64,000 bases of DNA from Nageia nagi (taxonomy: Eukaryota; Pinophyta). This document shows positions 47,011 through 60,032 of the stretch, one piece after another. The DNA is taken from assembly GCA_050084985.1 (NCBI GenBank), contig JBITNC010000001.1, forward strand, positions 176,948,001 through 177,012,000. The letters are read 5' to 3'. The notes beneath the pieces are model-generated. The model saw only the letters and a program-made list of their open reading frames with translations, did no database searches and was not told the origin of the DNA. Position numbers and translations under genes: made by a program. Position 1 is the first letter of the stretch. Each line of letters opens with the position of its first letter.

Positions 47011-48689
47011 AGATTCTTTTTAAGCTCATAATTAGGTTAGTTTTTGTTTGCAATAGGATCATGGTGTTTGTAAAATTTATAATGAATGAATGGTATTTTT
47101 AATATATTTTAAATTTAATGGTTTGTAGGATTTATCCAAATTTATTCAAAGATAAATATATTATTTATGTATTTAATGGTTTTTGTAACAAAATTAAGAT
47201 TCATAATAAAATTATTTCATGTTTTTTTTGGTTATGTTGGTTTTAGAATTCATGGATTAGCTTGTAATTTCAAGTATCATTATCATTTTTTTAAGATTTT
47301 GTAATTATAATAGATAAGTTATTCATTATATAGTGTATTATGTGAAAATTAAGTAATTTTTTTAGTTAATTATGCTAAATAATAGAATAATGATAAAAAT
47401 AAAATAAAATATTATTAATGTCTATGAATGCATAGAAACTTTCTACATCATAGCACTCCTACCTTTTCTACATCACAATTAACATGAACAAGATTCACTT
47501 TTCCTTCCATAACTTTTAGTTTGAAGGCTATATTTTAAAAATAACAATAAATTCATTTCACCTTGATTTTCCAATCTTTTTCAATATTTCATATAAATTT
47601 GCCTTTCACTCTACATATAAATTTTAAAATAATGATGATTTCACCATGGTTACTATATGAATTTGGACCATTTTTTTTGAAACTAATTCACTTTGGTTTC
47701 TCCCAACTTTTTTTTTGGACTAAGTCTTAGGAATAACCTTGAATGGAGGAAGGAATTCATTAGGATTGTCCCCTCTTCCTATCCCTATTACAAGGAAGAG
47801 GGGGACTTCAATACCTTTTTCTTTACTAGGAATGTTCCTAGTAGATGGCTCTTGGAAGAGGTAGATCTCTTGGAGATTCATATACAATAGTGACACTCTT
47901 ATTTGGAGATTTTTCTTTGTTTTTAAATATAGGATGACTTATTAAGAGCTTACAATTTCAATTCTAATCTTTGTTGGAAGTCCATGAGAAAATGATTCAA
48001 AAGAAGTTGCTTGGGAACCCTTTGAAAACCAATTGGTTCTTTCCTGAAAATTGTAAAAGGTTGTGGGAACCTTTCCAAATCCTACCTTCTACACAATTTA
48101 AAAAAAAATTACAAAATATCATAATAGTTACAATTGAAAATGTTAGCCTTTGTAAACAAAAGTTGTTATTTTATATATGGAGCTCCTGCATGATAACTAA
48201 ATATCACCAACTCAAAAAATATATATATTATGAAAACTTACATCATATAACATAATGATGTAATATAAAATATTCAAATGTTAATAATAAAATATTAACT
48301 ATTTCAAGTATGCTTTTATATATTTGATACATATACCAAAATTACATAAATATAAACCCAAAATAATTTTAAAAATCAAGAAATGCTAAGGTTTTAACTT
48401 CAAATCTTGAATTTATATGAGAAAAAAATATACAAAAATTTCAAGCATAATATAACAAATTTTAAAATTAGAATTTCAAAGAATAAATACCTATATTCAA
48501 ACCCATAAAATGATATTAAAAACTATACTTCACTTGAATAATAATAGAAAAGAATTAAATAAAGTTTAGCACTTTGCTCCTTGCTTCTTGTGCCCTCCTT
48601 CCTTACTCACTAGACCACATACTAGCTTTCTTTGATCTCTTGCCTCCCTTCCTTTCCTCCCCCTTCCCTTTTGTTCCTTATTGCTTTGC
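47011..48689. other. AT-rich DNA with two adjacent short hairpins
   Basis: No recognised gene. Inverted repeats lie at 47,768-47,806 (gtcccctcttcc / ggaagagggggac with one bulge) and 47,824-47,843 (tactaggaa / ttcctagta). The open stretches at 47,693-47,890 and 47,971-48,255 match no family. Confidence 0.4.
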
Positions 48690-49830
48690 TCTATCATGAT
48701 ACACTCCAACACAAAAGACTAGTCTAGCCTTTTTAGCTTTGAATATGCAAATGTGGTGATCGAATACCCTCTAGAACCCATAACTACAAATGAGGATAGA
48801 ACCAAGGAGCTTGACATCTCAAATAATATAATTGCTTTAGAAGAGCATTATAAAAAATGCTCTCTTATTAGTAAATTTTCTAGATTTTACCTTAATATTG
48901 ATTATATTAGAACTTGCACTAACCTCAAATGGAGAATTCAAGGTACACTTAATATTATCCTTATTCCAAAAGAATTTATACTTTTCAAGTTTCAATATAA
49001 TTCAATAAAGATGAATTTCTTTGAAGAGGTACCTAGTTGAAAAAAAAATAACTCTATCCTTGCAAGTGGTATAAAGGATTCTTGCCTAATAAGGATAATG
49101 TTATAATCACACCAATTTGTATTCAATTTCCATAACTCACTACCTTATTTTGGAATGTAAACATTATAATTGGAATGGAGTAATCAATAAAATCCCTAAT
49201 AGTTATAGTCTCAACAACAACCAACCAGATAAAGATGCATGGGACATGCTTCTTTGTAAATGCAAATCTCACCAAAGAACTTCCTAAGAATATCATATTT
49301 AGAACTTTAGATGGAGTTTGAGAACCAAAAATTGAGTATGAACATATCATCTCTAAATATAATATTTATAATACAATAGGACATGCAGATAAGGTTTATC
49401 TAGATAGGCCCAAGGACCCACCAAGAACTAACCAAGGAAGAAACTTTATTACCTCTCAAAGAAGATACATGCCAAGACTTGTACCATAGGAACTACTAAA
49501 AAGAACCACACTCAACACTAGCCTAATTAATCCAACCAATACCTCGTTAGCAATCAAAACCAAGAGTCCATTTGACTCACTCAAAGAAATTAACCAAGAA
49601 TAAGAAGCTAATCAAGAACCAAAAGGAAATAATAATTCATATAAATAAAATTCCTTACCTACTAACTTAGAGTAATTTCCTATAACCAACATTGTTGCTA
49701 CACATATTTTCCCAACCCCTCCCCCTCATCGTCTACACTAGTCATTCAATGACCTACAACAAGGGAATAAACTAATCCCATAAACTTGCAAGAACATCCC
49801 AAACTACTTAGAACCACATGAAGCACTCAC
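48690..49830 (+). pseudogene. LINE-type ORF1 remnant with DUF4283 domain
   Basis: The reading at 48,753-49,040 gives ALEEHYKKCSLISKFSRFY, then LKWRIQGTLNIILIPKEFILF and NFFEEVPS. This is the DUF4283 pattern (F.....l..W...g.l.....g.flf.F......v...gPw) found in ORF1 of plant LINEs. After a frame change a second block reads HGTCFFVNANLTKELPKNI and FRTLDGV, the usual 'a.i.vdl.k.LP..i' segment, and then a Pro/Asn-rich tail (SPFDSLKEINQE). ORF1 proteins bind RNA and assist retrotransposition. No zinc knuckle, endonuclease or RT follows. Stops and a frame change make it a pseudogene. Confidence 0.6.
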
Positions 49831-50402
49831 AAATATGTGAATGTTAGGAGAGAATCTTTTGGAAGACCAACAAAAAGCAAAGTTATTCTTAGAGAGATGA
49901 AAAAATAGATCATTTACATAATTCAAACTATACTGAATTAACAAGGAGGATAACTTACCCTAGCTCATAAATAGTCCCAATATCAAATAGTTATGGATGT
50001 TATTCCTATTCTACGGAGATAATAAATCATAGAATTTTTAAGCATTGGTAAAATTTGTAACAACCTTAGTCCTTTTTGATATAGTGTGCTTTGGGAGCTA
50101 CCTAGGAAGAATGAGTCTTACAAAAGTCTAAATCTCCCACATAGTAATGATGATTCTTGTCCTTTTGATCACCTTTGACTTCCTTAAGTGTCCTCTTCTC
50201 TATTGTTGGAGAATTCTCTACTATGATATTCTTTCCCAATACAAGCTTGTTCTCTATTTTGGGGGCCATTGATAACTTTTTTATTAAGCTGAAAATCATA
50301 GGATCCAAACTTGATTGAAGATAAAATTAATATTAAAGCATAGTTAAATATCCAAACATTTCAAACACCTTATGAATTATTTTTATATATCATATTTTTG
50401 AT
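49831..50402. other. Spacer between LINE remnant and copia-3
   Basis: A 68-codon open stretch on minus (50,102-50,308), Lys/Glu-rich, matches no family I recognise. The rest shows nothing. Confidence 0.35.
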
Positions 50403-50907
50403 TGAAGTTTATCACCATAAAATTATAATCAATAATGCATTAACATTCACCATACATTCATCAATGCATCATACAAAATGAAATTGGGACTGAATTAATG
50501 ATTTATTGAAGAAAACATTTTTGTGACATTTTTTCAAATAATTTACTTTACAAGTTTGGGTGCAATATTTAGGTTATACAAATCTATACCATAATCCAAA
50601 TAAAGAACAAGTCCATATTATTTATTTATATATCCTAAAGCTTAACTAAAAGAAATAAAATAAAAAAAATGACCTAAGAAATGAACTAGAAAGGTAAATA
50701 AATGACTTGATAGTTCACCCTTAATTTCCCAAAATTGATAGATTGAAATGTGGTTGCATTTCAGGTAAAATGAGATAGGTCACCACATTTTGGAAATGTG
50801 ATGGCATTTTATTAGTAAATTCCTTGAGGGGCTACATTTCATCAAAAAGTATACAATTTTTTCTTTTGATCTTGAATTCTGAAATTTGATGAAGTGTATT
50901 TACAACA
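50403..50907 (-). repeat. Copia-3 3' LTR
   Basis: On + it starts TGAAGTTTAT and ends TTTACAACA. It is clearly similar to 55,236-55,739 along its full length. Confidence 0.85.
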
Positions 50908-50919
50908 TACTCCCCCTTG
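50908..50919 (-). promoter_or_regulatory. Polypurine tract of copia-3
   Basis: AAGGGGGAGTA on minus directly before the 3' LTR; nearly the same sequence as in copia-2. Confidence 0.8.
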
Positions 50920-53900
50920 ATGGTGAGAGGGATGACAATTAAGTCTCTCAACATCAAAAATTGAGATATAACAACTTTTTTTTTGAATATATCAACAATT
51001 TGGTCCTTAGTATGGAAATAACTCAATTTGATTAGATTCTTCTCCAACATGTATTTGATATAATGATACTTGATATCAAAGTGTTTAGAACATACACAGT
51101 GGACTGGATTTTGTGCCAACTTAATGGCACTTTGGTTGTCACAAAAAAGTGTAGTAGAATGTTATTACTTCATATGAATCTCATCAAGAACTTTTCTAAT
51201 CCCCAAGGCTTATGAACCAACTAAGTTATATGCTATATATTTAGCCTTAGTAGAATAAACAATAACTGTAGATTGCTTCTTTGAACTCCAAGTAATCAAC
51301 TTAGTACTAAGTGAGAAGCAATTGCAACTAGTGGACTTCTAATCATCAAGATTACTTCCCTAATCATTTTCACTAAAACAAACCACTTAAAATTATTATT
51401 AGAGAAGTAATGAATACCATAATTTACTATACCATGTATATACCTTAGTATTCTCTCAGTTGCTTTCAAGTGTAAGCAAGAAGGATCAGCCATGCATATA
51501 GAATAAAAAGATACTGCATAACATATATCTAATCTTGTGTTATAAAGGCATATTATACTCCCTAAAATGCTCCTATATATTCTATTTTACATACTTTTCC
51601 ATCCCCATCATATGAACATAAAATCTCTCCATGGGAAATTGGAGTACCTAAAGGTTTGCATTCACTCATGCCAAACTTCTTCAACATCTTCCTAGCATAT
51701 TTAGCTTGGAAAAGAAATATTTCATCATGTGTTTGATGTACTTGCATGCTTAAGAAGTAAATCATAAAAACAATATCAGTCATATCAAAATCCTTCTTCA
51801 TATCATCCTTAAAAGAATCACATAATGAAGAACTATTTCCCATAAACAACAAATCATCAACATACAAGTAAACAAGTAGAATATCAATACCTTGTTTCTT
51901 GTAATACAAAGTGTGCTCACTCTTACTTTTCTAAAAGCCACACTTAATAAATTATTCATTTATTCTTATGTACTAAGATCTTGGATTTTGATTTAGCCCA
52001 TATAAGGCCTTTTTCCATCTAGAGACATGATCCTCTTTTCCTTGGACCTCAAAAACCTTGAGGTTGTGCCATATAAACCTCTTCTTCAAGATAGCCATTA
52101 AGGAATGCATTCTTCACATCCATGTGATACACATCACAATGCTTGTGGAATATAAATTAAAGCACTATCTAAATGATCTCTTTCCTTGCAATAAGAGAAA
52201 AAGTCTTATCATAGTCTATGTCATACTTTTGTGTGGACCCTTTTGCTACCAATTGTGCTTTATACCTTTCAATGGAACCATCACTATTCCTCTTGATATT
52301 ATAGATCCATTTACATCCAACATATTTTCTTTCTATGGGTAGATCACACAAATCCCATGTGTCATTCTTGAAAATGGAATACATATCCTCATTCATAGCC
52401 TTCATCCACACTTTGTTAGAATAAGCTTGTTCAAAACAAGAAGGCTCAAAATCATCAAGTTTAGCAACTTTAGAAGTTTTAGAAACATGTGCATTGGAAG
52501 TAGTAGAAATAAGTGCATAATTTACCATATCACATTTGGGATCACCATTGTCTTCATCCTAATATTTGTAAGTTTTTAAGCCTTTGTAATGTAGTATAAA
52601 GCTCCTTGTGTTGACTCCTTTTCAACCTTCTGAAAAAGTTTTGATCTAACATTTGGGAAGATTGATGATCTTTCAACAATATTTTACCTTTTATTGATTG
52701 ATTTACACACTTAGTTGGTGATGGAGGTGAAGAAGAACAATTTTGTGGACTTGATGATGCACTAGAAGACCACATTTGTGATGAGAAATCAAATTTGGGC
52801 TGCACTTGACTATGTGAAGCATGGTTGGGATGAACACTTCCTTGACCATTTGAAGCAACTTCTTCAAACATACTATCATATTAAATAAATTTTATCCTTT
52901 TTTAGACTTTCAACTTCCCTCTTCATCAAAAATAGCATCTCTAGACACCATAAATTTGTGAGAAATTGGATTAAAAAATTGATAAGCTTTTGAGTGTTTA
53001 CTATAGCCAATAAAAATATACCTCTCACTCTTAGCATCAAACTTTTTTCTATGCTCATCACTCATATGAACATATGCTAAACAAAACCAAATATTTTAAA
53101 ATGATTCACTCTTGACTTGTTTCCAAGCCAACATTCATATGGAATAATATTATCCAAACTCCTTGTATGAATCCTATTTAAAATATAAATAATAGTCATT
53201 ATAGCTTTAGCCCAATAAAAATTACTCAAACATTTTTTGTGCATTATACATGTCATCTCTACCAAAGTATGGTTCTTTCTTTTAGCTACCCCATTTTGTT
53301 GGGGTGTATAGGGTGATGTTAATTACCTCTTGATGCCAAAATCTCTACAAAAATTCAAGAAATTATTAGATTAAAATTTACCACCATGATTAGTCCTTAA
53401 ACACTTGATAGCATTCCCACTCTAATTCTCAACACTAGCTTTAAAAGCCTTGAAGCACTCAAATGCCTCATCTTTTTATTTAAGAAAATACACCCAACAT
53501 TATTTGGAAAAATCATCAATAAAGGTAAGAAAATAAGAAGCTTTACCCATATTTTGTGTTTGCATTGGTCCAAAAATATCACTATGAACCAATTGTAGAA
53601 GAGATTGGCCCTCCATGCTTTATTCTTTGGAAAATGCCCCCTTTGCATGCTTTCCAAGAGTACACCCTTTACGAACTTTTGTAGTATCTTGGATCTTTGG
53701 AAAACCATACACAAGTGGAGATAAAATATTTAAACTCTAAAACTTCAATTGGCCAAATCTCAAATGCCATAAATTTGCATTATGATCAATGCTCACATAA
53801 GCAAAACCTCCCCCTTGCTCAACAAACTTGATGGGAAAAAGTTTATTTTTATTCATTCTTACTATAGTTACCAACCTTCCAACTTTTTTATTATCATAAA

Positions 53901-55115
53901 TTTTGCACATTATATCTTTGAAAACCAACTTATAATTATTTTCAAGACTTTTCCAATACTTAAGAGAGAATGTTTCAAATCAAGAGTAAAATAAATACTT
54001 TTTACCTTCATAGTACCTCTTTTGGTAGGAATTGCCATTTTCCCCTTTCCAATAACATCCAATATTTTCTCATCCTTAATTTTGATACTAGAACTAAAGA
54101 AATGATCAAGAGATAAAAAAAAACTCCCTCTTTTTGGTCATGTGGTTGGAACAACCACTATCATGAACCCAAGTTTTATCTTTGATGAAATCTTCTAGTT
54201 TGTCTTGTGAAAGAAGTACTTTGACTCTATGATTCTCCTCTTGGAAAATAGAAAGAAACAAGAAATTCTCTTCACATGAATCTTCTTCTCCATAATTGGC
54301 TAATCTACTACTATTTTGAGAGGCTTATTTTAGTGTACACTTTCTCTGATAATGACCATACTTGTTACAATGATAGCATTGCACATTCTTCTTGTCTCTT
54401 CCTCTACCTATGGTACTAGATCCTCCTCTTGCCCTTACACTATTTGCTTGTTCACTATTAGGAATCTAATCTCTCCCTATTCCTCTACTAAAAAAGCCTC
54501 TTCTTCCTCCTCTTCCATTTTGACCTTTACCTTTAGAGCCTCTACCTTGACCTCTTCCACTATTGCTTTTATTCTCTTTGGATGAGAAAGCTTGTTCTTC
54601 ACCTATACCAATGTTATATCTTCTCAAAAACCTCTCTTAATGTTATGTAAGAGATCCAACTAACTGATCAAACTCCATGGTGGAAAGGTATTTGTCCTTT
54701 TCAATGACAAGAGCCACATTATCCCATTTTGATAGTAAAATCCTTAATACTTTTTTAACCACCAAAGCTTTATCCATTTCATCCCTAAGGGTGGCCATTT
54801 TGTTTACTATGGCCCTCACCCTTACATAATAATCACCCACAATCTCATTTTTATGTTGTTTGAGATTCTCAAAATATCTTCTCAAGGTCTAAAGTTTTAC
54901 CTCCTTCACTTTGATACTTCCTTGGTATCCTTCTTTCAAAGCTTTCCATGTAACAAAGATTCATGGGAATATGGTCTTATCAAGAGCAACTTGAATATGA
55001 GACAAAGCAAAGAAGTTTTTATTCTTCTTAGTCTCATTCTTAGTGTTATGCTCCAATATTCATAATCAATCCCATCAAATTCAGGGATTGGTATTGAATT
55101 TGAGTTTCTTTCCAT
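50920..55115 (-). pseudogene. Copia-3 Gag-Pol remnant
   Basis: Start at 55,115 (MERNSNSIPIPEFDGIDYEYW, a gag N-terminus). Further gag at 54,885-54,643 (MRRYFENLKQHKNEIVGDYY). Zinc knuckle CYHCNKYGHYQRKC at 54,378-54,337. Integrase pieces at 53,928-53,077 include TPQQNGVAKRKNHTLVEM and YILNRIHTRSLD. RT pieces at 52,528-51,562 include KWIYNIKRNSDGSIERYKA and YVDDLLFMGN. RNase H ends with HFDIKYHYIKYMLEKNL near 51,040. The pieces lie in several frames with many stops. The final reading runs through the polypurine tract into the LTR, as is common in copia elements. Confidence 0.85.
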
Positions 55116-55221
55116 TATAGTAGATCTTCAACATAACTTGGATTTGTAAAAATTCATTCCAAACTTTTGCACAACATACATAATTTTCAAACCTAGAAAA
55201 AATTGAATCCTTGATCTTCAA

Positions 55222-55233
55222 GCTTTGAGACCA
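55222..55233 (-). promoter_or_regulatory. Decayed primer-binding site of copia-3
   Basis: TGGTCTCAAAGC on minus, two bases inside the 5' LTR; two mismatches to the canonical TGGTATCAGAGC. Confidence 0.65.
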
Positions 55234-55235
55234 AA

Positions 55236-55739
55236 TGAAGTTTATAACCATAAAATTATGATGAAAAATGCATTAATATTAACCATACATTCATCAATGC
55301 ATTATATAAAATAAAATTGGTATTGAATTGATAATTTATTAAAGAAAACTTTACTGTGATATTTTGTCAAATAGTTTGCATTACAAGTCTGAGTGTAATC
55401 CTTAAGTTATACCAATCTACACCACAATCCAAATTAAAAACATGTCCAAGTTGTTTATTTATACAACCCAAAGTTTAACTAAAAGAAAAAAAATAAAAAA
55501 ATGCCTAAGAAATGAACTAGAAAGGGCAAAAAATGACTTGCCAATTTACCCTTAACTATCCATAACTGACAAAGTGAAATGTGGTCATGTTGGTCATCAT
55601 GTTCTACAAAATATGGTCATATTTTGGATATGCAATGGCATTTTATTAGGAAATGCCCTAGGGTTGCATTTCATTAGAAAGTGTACAATTTGGTATTTTG
55701 AGCTCAAATTTTGATATCTGATGAAGTGTATTTGCAACA
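55236..55739 (-). repeat. Copia-3 5' LTR
   Basis: On + it starts TGAAGTTTATAACC and ends TTTGCAACA. It is followed by ttaat, a one-mismatch match to the left target site. Confidence 0.85.
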
Positions 55740-57199
55740 TTAATTAACAAACTACAACTTTATGATTTATTCACTAATCATATACAAACTATTTTTTATA
55801 GCAAAAGTTTTTGAAAGAGTGAGGTTGGTGGGACATATGCACTCATGGTGTTTTTCGTCAATCTCGAGAGGTGGTTAGCTCCAAGTTCTATTAAGAGACT
55901 AGGGTTATAATAAATAAGCAAACTATTCTAGCTAATAAAAAAGTAAATGTAATAAGGAAAATACAAAATGTACATAACAACAAAGTAAATAATTGAAAGC
56001 AAATTTTGAGCTAGGGCACTATTGGCAATAGTTGTAGCCTAAACTAAGAAGCAAGATATGGGTAATCAGATTGCACTTAGGATCAATACATTCATATATC
56101 ATAGCCACAAATTGAATAATATATTTATCGTTACATTCAACATAAATAAACTAACAATCATAAGTTAGCACAATGGAAACACAATTGATATTATATTGCA
56201 GATATAATGAGAAACATGAATCTTAAATGGAAATATGCAAACATATGATCATTTTTGAATGATAAGTCTAACTACTTATAGTTCATACAATGTTTGGCTA
56301 TAGAATTCCTTTTAGAAATAATATACTATAATTAATGAAAACATTATTGAAAAGATAACTATCCACTAAATATCAACCTCCAACTAATTTTCATAAATGT
56401 AGGATGGCCTATGGGAACTATGTCAAATACTTCTTTAAATGGTCATGGCCATGGAAGTGGTTTACAAGCTAAGCAATCAGTTAGTTGTCAAATAATGCCC
56501 TTATTTTTTATTCCATTGGAAATTCAAATCCTTTTTGAAAAAATCTTTAAATTTTGATGCCTATTATTATGCATATACAACTATGACCTAATTGGTCTAG
56601 TCTCTTATTATATGCAATAAATACTCCACCAAACTCTCAATGACATGTGGAATGGTGTGTTGTTGAAGTTGATACATCAATAAGATCCTCAACCTCTTGG
56701 TCAATTTTGATGATGTAAATTCTAATTTTATGTAGATCTTTACTAGTTTCTACTTAGTGATAGAATAAATGACTTATCTGATGATTGGTGCATTATCTGA
56801 CACTTTAGGTTTTTTATGTTGCTCTAAAAATGATGTTCCAATAGTGATTCTCCTTCTAGCAGTAGTTCATTCTAAAGTGGGTACTTTATTACTCTTATCA
56901 GCTCATAATAATCCTCATGACCCTGTTAAATAATGATGATAATAGTACCTTCAAGAGTGCGAATATAGTTGCATGCTCCTTCATACTTTTCTAAGTGTAG
57001 AATACTTGATCACTTGGCTAGAGTAAAATGAATAACTAACCACGTAGCCAACACTCCACAATGCCCAATATGTGCAAGATTACATACAAAATGATTGAAA
57101 AACATTTCAAAATAGCTTACAAGTATTGAATTTAAAATATTAAATATTCCCCACATATGATATGATTAATGAATAAGGAAATTGAAAGAAAATGCAACA
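55740..57199. other. Gene-free AT-rich DNA
   Basis: I see no coding signal, terminal repeat or RNA gene in this stretch. Confidence 0.4.
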
Positions 57200-58900
57200 A
57201 AAGATGAAATCTATAGAGATAAAGGGAAATGAGAATTCATTACTCAATAAAATGTTTCCCTTTCAATATTTCTTAGTGACTTAGTAGGGACTTTAGCTTG
57301 TTGTAGGTAAACCCATGGATATTGATGACCTGGATCCAAATTTTTTATTGTAAATGTGATTTAGTTCCTTGATATCCTCTCATTGTAAGTTGTGAATGAC
57401 TTGACCAATTCTAATGAGTAACTGAATTTATGGATATCAATATATACCTATATTTAATCTAGGAATTTGGTTACTATTTCCTTAGTTATTTTATGAATCT
57501 CATTCAAACTCTTAAATTCATATTCATAAGCCTCAATAGATTCCTTGTATGTAATGTGTTGATAGAAATTTTTGAACTAGTTATCAACTAGGCCACTATC
57601 TCAGTCAGCCCTAAATTTAGGTAGTGTGTTGGAATTAAAAGATCTCATGGATTTGAAAATAGAATATATTGAAGATTGAATGTTTTTTTTATTTATGAAA
57701 TCATCCTCTCCCTTATTCCTTACACATATTGAATATTGTATAATCTTTTGAATACATGTGCATGGTTACGAGGTGTGAGAGATTTCAATTATCCTTCTCC
57801 AATTGTACCCAACCATTCCTCCATTTGCTTCATCTTTTAGGAAGAAAATGTAATCATTGTAGCATAATATCCCTCAAATTATTTAATGTTAGCCACAACC
57901 TGACTCATAGTAGTTTCCAATTTTCTAATAGTACAAAGGTTGGGTACCTTTTTCTATATTTGTTCAATGATTTCTTTTTTGGCCTATTCAATGATATTAA
58001 TAAAAATAATTCATTTATTTTGTAAAGAATTGATGGTACTATCTTTTTGTACTAGTTTTTGTTGCATATCTTCTTCTTCAAATCAACAATTTTAGTTATA
58101 CTAGCATTCATCTTTTCTTGTATAGTTTTCATTGTAGCCCTATACTTGTTGTAAGTCTCTTCTAGTTTTTTTTCTACAATTATTCAATATGATTTTGCAA
58201 CCCTATATTTTTTTTCTTCTCATCCTTAAGACTCTACTTTTCTTTCTCAAGTTGTTTCTCCAACTTATGGATCTTAATTTATTTTTAAATCCTTGCCCAT
58301 AATATCCATAATATTTACATTGAACATGTGCTTATCATGCACAAGGGATTTATCTAAAAATGTATCAATCATAATAGGAGTTATTTGCTTCTCCATAGAT
58401 ATATTAGTGATAGGTGTTGCAAAGGCCATAAAATTATTAATGTTAGGTTCCATGATGCTTATAACTCTAACCTCATGCCTTGGGAGTAGAGGGGGCTTCT
58501 TCAACAATTGCATCCACTATATTTTTTATTCCCTAAGCTTTCTAAAGATAGTATTAATTTCAATTGGAGATACATCTTGTATGGGGTGAACTTATGGGAA
58601 GAAGATGGAGATGAGATAATCTATTGAACTAGTGCAACCTAATTCTCTAGTTCTTCTTGTTGCTATCATCATTGTTGAGCTCCCTTTTATTTTTATTTTA
58701 CTTGAGCTTATTTATCTTTTAAGGCTTTTTCTCCTTTAGATTCTTTAGGCTCATTGTTGGTGTCTTGATCCAATTGGGCATTGGGGTTACAAGTTGTTGC
58801 TTGTGAGTAATTATATTATCTTTTACCCCAACTTGTTATTCCTCATCACTTGCTCCCATACTTTCATATGCATCATGTGTTGCAATCCTCAAATTCTCTT
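57200..58900 (-). pseudogene. Degenerate ORF with coiled-coil-like segment
   Basis: Read on minus, several linked pieces look coding. 58,513-58,274 is open for 79 codons (PPLLPRHEVRVISIMEP...). It is followed by EKQLEKEK, SLKDEKKKNIGLQNHIE and MKTIQEKMNASITKIVD, a heptad-like charged stretch, and further left by YKESIEAYEYEFKSLNEIH. Stops and frame changes are frequent. No catalytic motif or known domain was recognised. It lies near a minus-strand gypsy LTR and may be the extra ORF of a decayed element. Confidence 0.3.
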
Positions 58901-59279
58901 GCATATGAATAATTTTTTTTAATGTACCTTTCTAGGGTTTATCCAATCTAGCATTTAATTCTACATTCATTCACAAATTAAGGCATAAATGAACATGCTC
59001 ATTAACCATACAAACATGCATTCAAAACTAGAATATTACAACAATAGCCAAATTTGATATAAAGCTCTTATAACATGTGAATATGATCAAAACTAGGGCA
59101 CACATCAGATCTATTTCATGAAAAAAGATAGCTCTAAAAGTACTCAATTTGCATACATTCCCATGCTCAAAGAATATATATGCATAACATAAATATATAA
59201 GAATATTCATTCACATTCAAGACATAATATGAGAGCCAATATCATCAATAAGAAATAAAGAATAAGTATGGAGTTGTAA

Positions 59280-60019
59280 CAAGTTCTAGGGAAAAGTCCA
59301 AGACTCCAAAATGCTTAAATTAGACTCCTCAAAGTTGGTGCATATTTCAAGAGGGCTCCCAAGGTAGGTTCTAATGGCTAGCACAAGCTCCCAAGTGGTA
59401 AGAATGATAGGTGGAAGCTCTTCAAGAGATGTATAAGTGTAGATGAGCCACTTCTAGGCTAGGGAGTAGCTCTAATCCCTATAAGATAGAGAAGGGAAGC
59501 ATCCCTAAGCTTTAATGATCCAAGATCGAATGCATAAGATGATATATTCAAATACGATGATCACTTACCTTTTATAGAAGCACAATTCTAGTTTTTGGTT
59601 GGTTGATTCAATCCATAAATATAAATAACTCTTAATTGACAAATGACTCCTCCTAAGCTAGACATTGGGAAATTAATGAATAATATATTCTCCTATTACA
59701 AAATATTGGCCACTTTTATTATAAAATAGCAAATACTCCTAATAAACCTCATAGGGATATACCATTAATTATAAATGTCACTAATTATATTAAATACAAT
59801 ATTAATAAACTAGGTCCCAGGTGCACAATAGTAGAAACTAGCTCTAGGGGCAAATCTTCAAAAGTCTATATCTCCATTTCTTTCCAAAAATAGGTCATAT
59901 AACCTATCAAAATATTTGGCATGAGACACCCTATCCATTTCAAAAGACAAATTAGTGATCTAAGGATTATGGAGAAAGTTATGCCTTCAATAGGCTTTCT
60001 TAAAATTAGGGGCATTACA
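59280..60019 (-). repeat. Gypsy 3' LTR fragment
   Basis: On minus it begins TGTAATGCCCCTAATTTTAAG, a start typical of plant Ty3/gypsy LTRs. It is preceded by a purine-rich tract and has a TATAAAAG box at 59,576-59,569. The far edge is not defined. No second LTR and no pol domains were found to its right, so it appears to be a truncated insertion. Confidence 0.5.
59569..59576 (-). promoter_or_regulatory. TATA box in the gypsy LTR fragment
   Basis: TATAAAAG on minus, about 440 bp from the LTR start; a plausible U3 promoter element. Confidence 0.4.
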
Positions 60020-60032
60020 AGTCCTCCCTTCT
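60020..60032 (-). promoter_or_regulatory. Polypurine tract before the gypsy LTR fragment
   Basis: GAGAAGGGAGGACT-like tract on minus adjoining the TGTAATG start. Confidence 0.5.

Larger units (their letters stand above)
50403..55739 (-). mobile_element. Copia-3: complete but old Ty1/copia element
   Basis: Minus-strand element with both LTRs (50,403-50,907 and 55,236-55,739; TG...CA ends), polypurine tract, decayed primer site and a heavily broken polyprotein. Target duplication TTGAT (50,398-50,402) versus TTAAT (55,740-55,744), one mismatch. The LTRs differ by many substitutions and small indels, so the insertion is much older than copia-2. Confidence 0.85.
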
